Below, piece by piece: positions 11,863 to 22,995 of a stretch of DNA of 64,000 nucleotides (its first letter is position 1; every line of letters starts with the position of its first letter). The DNA comes from Pachypanchax playfairii (lineage: Eukaryota > Chordata > Actinopteri > Cyprinodontiformes > Aplocheilidae). Below the pieces are notes generated by a model, which was not told where the DNA came from, searched no databases, and saw nothing but the letters and a program-made list of their open reading frames with translations. Location: assembly GCA_006937955.1 (NCBI GenBank), contig SSNP01000156.1, positions 587,266 through 651,265 on the forward strand. The letters are read 5' to 3'. A program made the position numbers and the translations under genes.

Positions 11863-12342
11863 TAGTAGTTGTATAAAGATGATCACTGTTTAAGTGATTA
11901 CAGGTCACACACACGCACACACCCACACGCACACACACACACCCACACCATATGGTTTCTTACTTCTAGGAGGAGACTGCTTTCATTGATGTTGGTGCCC
12001 AGTGGAAGGCTCTCTTTCCTGGGTTCAGGGTTTGAGGATACTGGGCTGGTGATGTGCTTCCTGGAAGTCTTGTCTTGACTTGCTATAAAAAGAAACAAAA
12101 TGAATTGGCATGTGGGACTGCAGACAAACAACTTGTTCTTGGCTTTCTGTGAGTAACACATCATTTGAGTTGGTAAATTTAAAATAAAATAAGGCTGAGT
12201 GCATCAACTTATTAAACACAAAAATGTCAGATTGTCATTTGAATCATTGGGTTGATTAATGTTTTGAACTCAAGAATAAAAGGTTTTCTTTTTTATGCCG
12301 AATTCAAAGTCACCTGGCTAAACTGTAAAATTCCATTAACTG

Positions 12343-12546
12343 GCAGGGGCAGCTGTAGCCTAATGAGGAAGGAGATCATCATCCGATTAGGAGGTTGGGG
12401 TTCAATCCAAGGTCCCAGCAGGCTACATGTCAAAGTGTCCTTGGGCAAGATACTGAACTCCAAAACTGGCTGCCCTCTGCTCCTCACTAATGGGTCAAAT
12501 GCAGAGAAGTAATTTCCCCAAGAGGGAACAATAAAGTATCAAGTAA
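12343..12546 (+). mobile_element. tRNA-derived SINE, family S2
   Basis: Plus-strand element with a tRNA-like head (GGGGCAGCTGTAGCCTAATG) and a B-box-like GGTTGGGGTTCAATCC. A GTCCTTGGGCAAGATACTGA block follows, and the tail is CCCCAAGAGGGAACAATAAAGTATC. The tail differs from family S1 and resembles the 3' end of the LINE at 47520-47553. Confidence 0.8.
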
Positions 12547-12559
12547 TAAATTAACTATT

Positions 12560-14560
12560 AGTATGAGCCAGGACAACAAAGTAAAATATGTTTCTATAAA
12601 AGATAAAAAACATCTTCAAAATATCCTAATGATGCTAATATGACAATGAGGAGTCTGGACCAGCACTCAGATATGTGGCAGACTCATTACCATATCAATC
12701 TGGTTTTTGAACTTTATAAGTGTGAGGTGGACAAACACTCAGGGGTTTCTGCAGGACATTATATTATTAGTTATGCTTGATTGTCATGCGATTGCCATGA
12801 AAAATGAGGGAGAATTTGATGTCGAGTTGACACAGTTATACTGAACAAGACAGCAACAAAACCCACTAAAGTGAGTATCATACGAGTGATACCTGAAGGA
12901 TTATTCAACCTATTATCATTAGATTAGTTCTTGTAAACTATGAGAAAATGTATGGATTTCCCCAGATAAGCTTTATATAACATAAAGGGAGAGCGGGAAA
13001 GAAAAACATTCCTGCACAGAAAACCGCAGGCTGTCTTCTGCTTCTTTGTGGATTTTACTGATCAAAAAATTATGCATATCTATAAATTATCACAGCAGCC
13101 TGACTTAATCTTTTATCTGACACGTGATCCTTTCTCTCCGAAGTGATGCCCTCCTGTGTCGATGCCTAAGGGTGTCAATGTGCTCAGAGCCTATATGTGT
13201 AGGCATGTGCATGGCAGGCTGAACTGTTATGTGTTCCTCACCAATGTGTGCTTTGCGTGTTGCAGCCAGGTTTGCGTGTTTTTTATGAGCGTGCTGTCAG
13301 GGGGCGTGTGGCCCATTCCATGAGATCAGCCCTGTGCATCAACGCTCATTGTTGCAAGCACAGATTAGTCACGCAACGCACATGCGCACAAGCCATATCT
13401 TCATTATGCAAAACGTAACCATCGATGTGCATATATGGCTTGTGATGCTCAGCACATTTCCCCCACCTGCAATCGGTAACCTCCTTACAGCTTCAGTTCC
13501 TCACCCTTTGACCTTCTATTTTCTCATCGTTCCCTCCATCCCACCCCCTCTTGAGCTGCTTCAATGCTTCTCGTCTCTCAACCCTTCCTTTGTTCACCTC
13601 CATAATATCGTGATAATCGAAGAGTTCCCTGTCTCATGAAATGAGCATGCAGAGATAATGCACTTATTTTTCTATCCATACATGTAGATTAGATTTTCCA
13701 GATACAATCATACTCACTCAAAAGGAAAAGCCTGACTGACAGCTTAAGTATTTACAAGTTAGATATGTCATCACCTCCAGCATATAAGAACACATACAAA
13801 CAAACAGCCCTCCACCCTCACTCTAATCCCTCACCTTCAAAAAACACAAAATCATTTTGTTTAATCACCCCAATATCATCCAACCAGTGGAAATCACAGC
13901 AAAAAGGAAATTAGTCTAATAACCATCTTTATTTTCCTCCTTCAGCACCTCATATATTTTTTTCTCTCATGGCAGTTTTTGGAGAGGATGCAGCGTCAGG
14001 AAAGACAAACACATGAGATGATTAATTATCGACATCTGCACTTTCCCTGCCAACAATACAGGCTTTTATTCATTGCCACTCGTGTCTTTGGGTTTGCTTT
14101 TCTTTGCCTCTATTTTCTCCATCACTGGTCAAAAAGAAAAACAGAGTGGGTAATGGTGAGGCATTTATGTGCTCTTTGAAAGGACAGGGTGTTAGGTAAA
14201 AAGTGACAAGTAGCGGGATGTGGATGCTGCCAAAGGGTGAGGCTGAAAGTGTCTAGTTCCTTTCGTCAGCCAGGACTGCCTTTTCCATGGAATATACAGA
14301 AAACCAAGACCACCACTTGTTGAGTTACAGTAAATTACCTAATTTTACAGGTAAATCTGAATCAAGCCTTCAGAAAACTGAGTAAATAATCATGAAGTTT
14401 GACATTATCAACTAAGTTTGAAGAGTCACTCAAAAAGAGAATTTAAAAAATGGAAAAAAAAAGGGGGGGGAGGGTGATTTTATACTATGGATATAGTAAC
14501 AAAACAAAAATAGGTTTTTGAAGAAATCATAAAGGAACTTTACAGACTAGGGTTAACGAT
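12560..14560. other. Non-coding, partly CNE-like
   Basis: Mostly unique sequence. About 13130-13460 is richer in GC, lacks repeat features and has homeodomain-like TTTTTATGAGCG and CATTATGCAAA motifs. Nothing coding is supported. Confidence 0.35.
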
Positions 14561-14565
14561 CATTA

Positions 14566-14880
14566 TGTGTTGAGAAATCATGAAGTTACACACATTTTGG
14601 CTAAATCTTGAAAACTAGAAAAGCACTCGCAGAGCGCAGACCTCTGCCAAGCAGCACTTGGACATAATGTAGAAAGTACTATCCGTATCCTTAAAAAAAC
14701 ACCTGGAGCCAGACGATAATCCAGATCACCCCCAAAATTTAATCGATTGTTCCTTGAGTCATTTCTGACCTTTCCTGATAATTTCATCAAAATCCATCAA
14801 TAAGTTTTTGAGTTATCCTGCTAACAGACAGACAAACAAAGAAATCCTGATGAAAACATTACCTCCTCGGCAGACGTAAT
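14566..14880. repeat. Dispersed fish repeat, family R1 copy 1
   Basis: Contains AGCACTCGCAGAGCGCAGAC, CTCTGCCAAGCAGCAC, a TTTTTGAGTTATCCTGCTAA block, ACAGACAGACAAACAAA and a CCTCGGCAGACG end. The reverse-oriented copy at 63665-63995 shares the first and last blocks. The class is not certain; no coding part is present. Confidence 0.65.
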
Positions 14881-15229
14881 GAATTCAAGTTTGTTATGAC
14901 TCTCCATATCTCTCTGATTCAAGCGGCATGGGTGCCCTCTTTTGGCAGCTGATCATCAGCTGCAACTTGTAAAGAAATGTTTCAGACATGAACACGGGAG
15001 CGCGGAGCAGTACAGCAGTCCCTCCCCTCCCTCAAGTTTTGCGTGTCTGTAGAGAAAACTGTGTATTTCTGTATATGTGCATGTGTATGTGTTGAAGTCT
15101 GCATGGCATGCTGCCATCTCCTTTGCCTAGTCCAGTCCCTTTCCTCAACACTATTCTTCGTCTCTGCATATGTCTGTCTCTTTCTGCAGGCACAGGAAAT
15201 CTACAGTGGAGAAAGCAATACTAACAAAG

Positions 15230-15359
<130 letters not shown>

Positions 15360-15369
15360 TGGCTGATCA

Positions 15370-15690
15370 AGGGCTGGTTGTCACGCGAGCAAGCCGTCTG
15401 TCAATCTGCCCCCCCCTTCCTCTTGACAGGCTGCTGGCAGACAGCCAAGGCCTTGCGTGCAAGCCGGCGAGCCACATTAACCCATAAAGAATTTCATAAT
15501 AGCAACAGCTGTTAAATATTGATGACTGTTGGCAGGCACTCAATGGTGCTCCACAAAAAAAAAAAAAAGGTTAAGCCAGCGCTGTAATGGAAGCTAATAT
15601 TTCATTACGCTACAGATCACATTTCTGGACTGGATCTCGCCCTTCCAAATTCAACCTGTGCCACTTCAACTTGTTTCCTTGCTTTTAGAT
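15370..15690. promoter_or_regulatory. Candidate conserved non-coding element
   Basis: Unique sequence of balanced composition without repeat hallmarks. It contains a CAACAGCTGTT E-box palindrome, a CATAAAGAATTTCATAATAG segment, AAATATTGATGACTG and a GCTAATATTTCATTACG segment. Such clustering of homeodomain, E-box and TGACAG motifs is typical of vertebrate developmental enhancers. This is inference from texture only. Confidence 0.25.
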
Positions 15691-15699
15691 TTTAAGAAA

Positions 15700-16640
15700 C
15701 TTATTTGTTTCATTACTTTCTTGTGGCAGACAGAGTCAGACTTTTCCACCAGTGTTTCCCTGCAGTGAACCAACTCAATCCTCAATCAGCCTACAAACAA
15801 ATATTAATGTTAAGTTGGGATTTCTAATCTTTCCCATATTGTTTTCGAATGAGTGTGTTTACCTTGTGACATGATTACATGTTGTGGAATGAAACAATTT
15901 AGAGAAATTCCCTTTATCTGTTGACAAAACAGCATTCACCAAAAGTACTTTTTTTAAGAGTCTGGGCAGGAATTACAAAAATTCATCTCTCAGAGGAGAT
16001 TAGAGCGTGAGTGTTTGCGTGTAGAGCTGCGACGAGAAAGCCTAATCTCTGTAGCGGGAGAAAGTGTTCTCATTTTTTAACAGAACATAAATGAAGGCTG
16101 TCATATTGCACCAAGATACTAAAGCAGAGGGGAAGTGATATATGACAACGCAAATGAAATCACAAAGAACAAAGTTCGCAACGCAAACTTGATTATTTCC
16201 ACTTCTCTGTTTTGATTGGCAGGCAGATGCACTTGTTGTACACGAGTAACATGAACACACCCAAGGCTTCAGGCACAACAGACTTGTGCTGCTACTGTAT
16301 TGGGCTTTACTGAACTTCATAAAACTGGTGCCACAGTCTTCACAAACAGCACTCATAGCAATTATAACTTCAAAGTTCCATCATTGCTTCCATAAATGTA
16401 AGTCAGAACTTGGATTGCTCACAGGTTTTCTATGAACTGGATATTTGTGTTTAGGGGGAAAACATTTCTGATTAATCCAATCTAACATTTAAAAGCATCC
16501 TTGAACTCTTAACTTTTCAAGCATTGTCAAAATGAACCACAACATAAGCAAGACTTATGTGAGAAGAGCCAATAAAGCTGGACATTTGACTTAAACCCAA
16601 AAAAGTCTTTTTTAATGTATTGCTTCCATCTCTTGGGATG
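15700..16640. other. Non-coding, no recognised gene
   Basis: Unique sequence. The 16100-16350 stretch has ATTTGATTGGCAGG-like and AACAAAG motifs and may be regulatory, but I cannot show it. No gene is supported. Confidence 0.35.
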
Positions 16641-16924
16641 TGACATGTCCCACCAGCTACAATGATTACCCTGGCCTTCAGTCAGTGAGGTTGAACTCTA
16701 GATGCCGTGTCCCTTGCGAGTCACAATATACTTCAGTATCAACATTGCCTGAAGACAGCAGGTCCACTGCAGCAGCCAGGGCACCGACACAGGGCGCCAA
16801 GAGGAGGGAGGGTGGGGACCCCCACCTCAACCTGAGCACTACCCGGAGAGCACCCAGGCCACCGCAGCCAGACACCGCCCCTGAGGCAGAGGGCTCTCAC
16901 AGAGGAAACACTGGAAGAGGGATT
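16640..16924. other. GC-rich stretch, unassigned
   Basis: A GC-rich island (about 16760-16900) next to the LINE 3' end. A 97-codon plus frame crosses it without any domain that I recognise. It could be the tail or flank of a mobile element. Confidence 0.25.
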
Positions 16925-18838
16925 AATAAATAAAAATTTAGAATGACCAGAGCTAATAAGTAAAATAAGTAGTAAAATAAATAAATAGTAAAAACAGTTA
17001 ACCGTAATATAATATAAATATCTAATAAAACTCTGTTAAAATATAAGCAAATAAAACATAAAGAGCAATAAAACACACTAATAAATAATATTCAATTAAA
17101 AGCTAAGCTAAAAAGGTTGTAAACCTGAAGTAGTCTTTTTGGGTAGACCAGAAAGCAGGGCATTACAGTAATCAATTCTACAGGTGATAAAAGCATGCAT
17201 CAGCGTTTCTGTATCGGCCCGAGAGAGAATGGGGCAGACTCTGGCAACATTCTTCAAGTGATAAAAACCTATTTTTACAATATTTTTAACGTGAGGGTTA
17301 AAAGTCAGCTCAGAGTCGAAAATCATGCCCAAGTTCTTCACTTGCTTTGAAGGAAAAAAGAAAGTGATTGCAGTTTTGGTAAAAGTTTCTCTCTCTGAGC
17401 CTCAGGACCTATAACTAAAACTTCTGGTTTGTCCTGGTTGAGCTGGAGAAGGTTTTCTGCCATCCAGGATTTAATGTCTAAAATGCAGTTAAAAAGTGCA
17501 TCCATTGGCCATTTGACATCAGGAGACACAGAGATGTAAAATTGAGTGTCATCGGTATAACTGTGAAAGCAAATGGTAAATGGTAAATGTCCTGTATTTG
17601 TATAGCGCTTTTCTAGTCATTCAGACCACTCAAAGCGCTTTCACACTACAAGGTTTTGCATTTACCCATTCACGCAACCCGATATGTAAGCCAGGGGGAG
17701 AGGGTAGGGGCTAACACTCACACAACCCGATACGCAGATCGGGGGGCAACATGGGGTTCAGTGTCTTGAAGGACACTTCGGCATGTGGCGGTGGAAGCCA
17801 GGATCAATTCACCAACCTTCAAGTTGGAGGACGACCGCCACCCGTGACAACAGAGAGGCCGATCTGTTTCAAACAGGTTAAAAGAATAATGTTGTCTACT
17901 GTCTCATAAACAGCACTTAGAACCAACACTGTCCACTTATTAGTGTCATAGTTTAATCTAAAATCATCTAAAATCTTTAAAAGAGCCGTCTCTGTGCTGT
18001 GGTTCACCCTGAAACCAGACTGAAATTTCTCTTTCTCTTGCTTAAAAAAGGTATGTCAGATACAGTCGGAAATTGTTTAAATCATTAAAATCTAAATTGC
18101 TCTTCTTCAACAGGGGCCTCACCACTGCCTCTTTAAAGGAGGCAGGAAAACCCCCCGTCTGAAGAGAGCAATTCATCATAGTTAAAATCTCATCTCTAAA
18201 AGAATCATAAAATTGCTTAAAGAATCTGATGGGAATAGGGTCCAAGACACATGTGGAGGTCCTCATTGATGAGAAAACTTTATTAAGACTCTCAGCCTCT
18301 ACCAGGACAAAACTGTCCAGCGTTTCCTCTGGTACAGACACACATTCAGATTTGTTTAAAACAACGTTACTTTGAGCAGATAAAATATTACATCTGATGG
18401 TGTCTACTTTCCCTCTGAAGTGGGCTGCAAACTCCTCACAGAGAGCGTTTGAGGGGGTTTTCTGAAGTGAATTAATGTCACAGTTAAAAATATTAGTGAT
18501 TATAGAAAATAAAATTTTAGGATTATTTTTATGATCTGAGATTATTTTGGAGCAGTAAGCATTTCTTGACTTTCTTACTGGATTTTTGTATGATTTTAGT
18601 AGGTCAGTTTAAATCGGCTTATTTATTGTGATCTTATTTCTCCTCCATTTTCTCTCTGCTGCCCTGCAATTTCTCTTTAATTTTCTAAGGTATTCATTCT
18701 TCCATGGTGATGCATGTTTTGGCTGTAAGATCACATGGGCGGCTGAATTAATAGAAGGTTTTTTTTTTAAAACTTCATGAAAACCGGCAGCCACTTCAGC
18801 GGTTAGATGGCGCTTCTTTAAAGTTCTCACAGAGGTCT
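16925..18838 (-). pseudogene. L2-type LINE ORF2 fragment, minus strand
   Basis: Read from high to low coordinates, frames give in order: a linker (WKNEYLRKLKRNCRAAERKW, 18845-18609); the start of the RT domain (LDPIPIRFFKQFYDSFRDEI, PASFKEAVVRPLLKKSNLD, 18341-18042); the FQSGF..NHSTETALLKILDDF block (from about 18030); a TDDTQFYI box (about 17545); NCILDIKSWMAENLLQLNQ; and the thumb/C-terminal HAFITCRIDYCNALLSGLPK (17341-17108). It has several frameshifts and an internal loss of roughly 100 codons around the SINE at 17571-17840. It is 5' truncated. The A-rich stretch 16925-17100 would be its 3' end. Confidence 0.85.
17571..17840 (-). mobile_element. SINE family S1, 5'-truncated copy
   Basis: Same tail (GTATAGCGCTTTTCTAGTCA on the plus strand) and body as the copy at 11562-11862, including the CCCGATACGCAGATCGG block. 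The head stops at GGCGGTCGTCCTCC, so the A box is missing, and part of the TTGGGCAAGACAC block is deleted. It sits inside the minus-strand L2, in the same orientation as its host. Confidence 0.85.
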
Positions 18839-18927
18839 CCCACACCCACTATGAAGGTAAGAACACCCGTGGAGCTAAAATATTCAACTGAAACCTCAGA
18901 AAAAATGTTTTTAATGGAAGGGCCTCT
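18839..18927 (+). mobile_element. MITE family M1, right-end fragment
   Basis: Carries CACACCCACTATGAAGGTAA, a TGGAGCTAAAATATTCAAC block and the terminal ATGGAAGGGCCTCT next to TTAA (18928-18931). This matches the last 90 bp of the element at 45277-45862. The left part is replaced by the L2 fragment. Confidence 0.75.
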
Positions 18928-19173
18928 TTAAGAAAACAACAAAATCAAAAAATCATAGAGAACACATGCGCCCACACATACTTCAGCAAAAATTAAATAA
19001 AACATAACATTAAAAGTAACCCTTAGTAAAACCTTTAAAAACCACCCAAGACCTAAAGTAACATCAAGTAGGCTTAAGAAAACGTAGCAAGACAAAAAAA
19101 TCACTGAATAAAATAATTAAGTAAAACTGTTTAAAAATTTAATGGCACGTGGAACAAAAGTTTTCCAAAATCA

Positions 19174-19242
19174 ATTACTTCTCCCTCTAATCGATCTGTA
19201 CCGTTGTCCAGAGGGAACAGATCGATTAGAGGGAGAAGTAAT
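19174..19242. repeat. Perfect 26-bp hairpin
   Basis: Arms 19174-19199 and 19217-19242 are exact reverse complements (26 of 26) around a 17-nt spacer. The arm core is CTCCCTCTAATCGATCTGT. It lies in sequence resembling the 3' UTR of a fish LINE (GGCACGTGGAACAAAAGTTT). Confidence 0.9.
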
Positions 19243-19249
19243 CAAAGTA

Positions 19250-21090
19250 CTTATGATTAGTGAAATGGCAGGAATAATTACTGACTTTTAACTTTCATGA
19301 TTATATTCTTCTGAACTAAAGTGAAGAAGAAAATAAAAAAGGAAGAGAGTATTATGCAGATGCACATGCCAGCAATAAAAGTTTTAGATGCTTTTATTAA
19401 AAAAAAAAAAATCATAATTAAATATATTTTTTATCAGTTTAAAGTCCTACATTATTGCTTACAATGTAGTTTTTGATAGAGGAAAAAAATCTTGCATGTT
19501 TTGGTTTCAGTACTTTGAAACAAATGGGCAGACGGTTCCTCAGGCTGAATACATTTCGAGAGGGAGAAAATACACTAATGCAGCTTTGATCAAATGCTAA
19601 CAACCAACAGTGAAATTGAAAGAATGCTTTACAAGCTTAAGAACCTGCTTTGATATGCTGAGTTTCAACTCCAGGAGACATCTTTGGGTAAAAATGGCTT
19701 GGGTAATTTGATAAGGAGTAAAGGGTTTTTGAGTTACCTTTCTGAGGTGTTAATGGTACCATAGGATACTACTATCCAATATCACCTCACTTGAAAATAT
19801 GATTGTAAATGTCTAAAGAAACTCCTGTTTTCAGCTTTGTTGCTAAGACATATCTTAAAGCAGTTGTTTCATTTTTCAGTAATTGAAATCTGAATGACAA
19901 GTTACTGTTAAACTGATAAAGAACACACTATTTACACACTACCACTCAAGATTCATGTTTTGGTTCAAGATCCAGAAAAGTCCACAAATTTGTAATTACA
20001 TGGGTGTGAGGCGGTTTATTGTGTGTGGGGTTGAAGAGATCAAGTGATGGTATGATGCTAATCATGCATTTTGCATGAAAGCCACTAACCTGTCAATCAA
20101 CAGAAGAGAGGTGTTATGCATCCACTGGTTCACACAGTGTGTAGTTCTTTCACCATATTTGTTGTAACTGTATGACCAAGATGATAACCAATGTTAAAAT
20201 AGTGGTCTCCTTCCATCAGCACAGTTGGGGTTCACATGTATCAATCCAAAGTTTTCCAAAGTGAAAATAAGATTTTGCATTTTCAATCCAGTTTCAGTCA
20301 GTAAAGGCTGATGAAAATACTTGCAGAAGCACAGAAATGGGGCTTCAAGGAAAACAAGCCATAATATCACATTTTGAGGAAAGATTTTTCCCTAATGTAA
20401 GGTCTAAAATACAGCAAGATTTAGTCTTACTCCTTATTATAGATTTTACACACATTTTAGAGACGCATTAATGTGTATATTTCATGATTATATTACTAAG
20501 TAGGAAGTATAATCACCAACTTACCAAGAAAATGATAAACTTGTTTTTGTCAGTAGACCTATGGATGCTCACACGTAAAGAATACATTAAAATAAACATG
20601 TCCACAACAGATTTCATCCAGAAGGCAATGTGTGTGTTTAATATAAGTAATGTGTGTGACCAGACTTCAGGGCCCAAAGGGCTCCGCAAAAAAAAGTGAT
20701 GGAATTACACAAGCTTCTGTTAAAAGAAAAAAAAAAAAAAGAAAAATAGTGAGACAGTCACACATTAAAGGACTTTGCAGCAGAAGCCTCACTTTCTGGC
20801 ATCTGCTGTTTGCGTGATGTTCCAAGAGTATATGGGTTCATGTGTGTCTGTGTGTATTATGTTAAACTCCCTAAAGCAAAATTTTAAGGGTAAACAAACA
20901 CTGATTTGTCTGCCCTCCCTAAACAGGCTGCTAAACTGAACATGAAGCACATGTGAAGGTGCCAACTGTGTCAGACTCTATGAAGCTCCCCTCAGACGAT
21001 AAACTGAGAATATGAGATGAAGGGAGGTCTGATGTGTTCACATTAGTGTGAACAGGACAATGATAATGACAGATAAATGATCAACAATAA
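19250..21090. other. Non-coding, no recognised feature
   Basis: AT-rich sequence with A runs near 19399 and 20729. No gene, RNA or repeat family that I can name. Confidence 0.5.
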
Positions 21091-21093
21091 ATT

Positions 21094-21460
21094 TTACTTG
21101 CAATCCCATTTCCCAAAAAGTAGGGGACTGTGTAAAATGTAAATAAAAACAGAATGCTGCTTTATAGTCTGGGGCTTTTGTGGCCATTTTCTTTGTTTCA
21201 TGATGCTCCAAATGTTTTCTGTGTGGGAGCAGGTCCTTGTTGATGATGCTCTATGGTCTCTATGGACTAGTCCATAGAGATCAGGAGGAAGGGCCATAGC
21301 AACACTGCAACACCGTAAACCTGCGGTGTTGGCCACTCCCATATAAAGGAGGCTTTAAAAGACACGTCATCTACAACATCCCGATGACAACCCCTGAGGA
21401 AGGCTGCGGATAGCAGCCGAAACATGTCGTGATAAGGTAAAAAATAAAAAAGAACCACCT
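21094..21460. repeat. Fragments of dispersed repeats
   Basis: The left piece (CAATCCCATTTCCCAAAAAG ... GTGTAAAATGTAAATAAAAACAG) looks like the end of a common fish DNA transposon. The right piece (about 21385-21440) has CCTGAGGAAGGCTGCGGATA followed by GCAGCCGAAACATGTCG, a small GGCTGC/GCAGCC hairpin motif typical of a widespread retroelement 3' region. Family names cannot be assigned safely. The 24-bp palindrome at 21257-21280 lies between them. Confidence 0.45.
21257..21280. repeat. Perfect 24-bp palindrome
   Basis: TCTCTATGGACT followed directly by its reverse complement, with no spacer. A direct partial copy (CTCTATGG) precedes it at 21249. Confidence 0.9.
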
Positions 21461-21600
21461 TATACACTCACCTAAAGGATTATTAGGAATGCCTGTTCAG
21501 TTTCTCCTTAATGCAATTATCTAATCAACCAATCACATGGCATGTACTTGAATGCATTTAGGGGTGTGGTCCTGGTTTAGACAATTCCCTGAACTCCAAA

Positions 21601-22274
21601 ATGAATGTCAGAATGGGAAAGAAAGGAAATTTAAGAAATTTTGAGCGTGGCATGGTTGTTGGTGCCAGACGGGCCAGTCTGAGTATTTCACAATCTGCTC
21701 AGTTACTGGAATTTTCACGCACAACCATTTCTAGGGTTTACAAAGAATGGTGTGAAAAGGGAAAAACATTTAGCATGCGGCAGTCCTGTGGGCGAAAATG
21801 CCTTGTTGATGCTAGAGGAGAATGGGCCGACTGATTCAAGCTCATAGAAGAGCAACTTTGACTGAACAACCAAGGAATACAGCAAAGCATTTGTGAAACC
21901 AAAACATGTACAACCTTGAGGTGGATGGGCTACAACAGCAGAAGACCCCACCGGGCACCACTCATCTCCACTACAAATAGGAAAAAGAGGCTACAATTTG
22001 CTCGAGCTTACCAAAATTGGACAGTTGGAGACTGGAAAAATGTTGCCTGGTCTGGTGAGTCTCAATTTCTGTTGAGACATATAAATGGTAGAGTCAGAAT
22101 TTGACATAAACAGATTGAGAACATGGATCCATCATGCCTTGTTACCACTGTGCAGGCTGGTGGTGTTGGTGTAATGGTGTGGGTGATGTTTTCTTGGCAC
22201 ACTTTAGGCCCCTTAGTGCCAATTGGGCATCGTTTAAATGCCACGGGCTACCTGAGCATTGTTTCTGACCATGT
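21601..22274 (+). pseudogene. Tc1-like transposase, N-terminal and central part
   Basis: Starts MNVRMGKKGNLRNFERGMVV. A helix-turn-helix DNA-binding region follows (ISQSAQLLEFSRTTISRVYK, about residues 29-48), then a TNRKKRLQFARAY block that leads into the DDE catalytic domain. A frame break near 21810-21840 disrupts it. The box that normally reads WSDES reads WSGES here (about 22051-22065), so the first catalytic Asp is Gly. The frame then runs through a second stop and a GPLVPIG-like block to the LINE insertion at 22275. It is inactive. Confidence 0.88.
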
Positions 22275-22995
22275 TGGAAAAGGCTGCTTATAATCAAATC
22301 CTGCCTCACCTAAACAATCTTGGTGTTTTAGATAAATTCCAGTCTGGTTTTAGACAATATCACAGTGTAGAATCCGCTCATATCAGGGTTTTTAATAATA
22401 TTATTTTAGCTACTGACTCCGGTTCCCATGTTGCTTTGGTGATTTTGGACCTCTCAGCTGCATTTGACACAGTTGACCACAACATCTTATTGTCCCGCCT
22501 TGAAAATCTGTTCGGCATTAAGGGATCAGTGCTTGACCGGTTCCATTCCTATTTCTGTGACAGGTCTGTTAGAGTCAGAATGGATGATTGTTCATCTCCC
22601 TCTGCTGCTCTTCCCTGGGTTGTGCCGCAGGGGTCCATTCTCGGCTCCCTGTTATTTAGTATTTACATCCTTCCACTGGGACTGATTTTTTAGCAAGTTT
22701 AATATTAATTATCACCTTTATGCAGACGACTGTCAGATATATGTTCCCCTGAAGGCTTGCAACCATTGTGTCACTTCCTGTTTGACTCGGTTGCACTGTT
22801 TGGCTGCTGTTTTGTCTGTTCTATTGGCATTTTTTTGGATTTCCACTGATTTACTGTAATTTTTTGCCTTAGTAGTTCATAAGCCATACTCTCTTAGCTG
22901 TTCTGCACTCCTGTCTTAAGGGAATCTTTGGTTTTAACTTCTCTTAGCTCTTATTTTTATAATACTGTTTGTTAGCTAGCCCAGCTTAGCTTAGC

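Noticed and set aside
22259..22693. Start of a 144-codon frame as a gene start
   Set aside because: It begins at a non-ATG codon in Tc1 sequence and runs into truncated LINE A; there is no real start.
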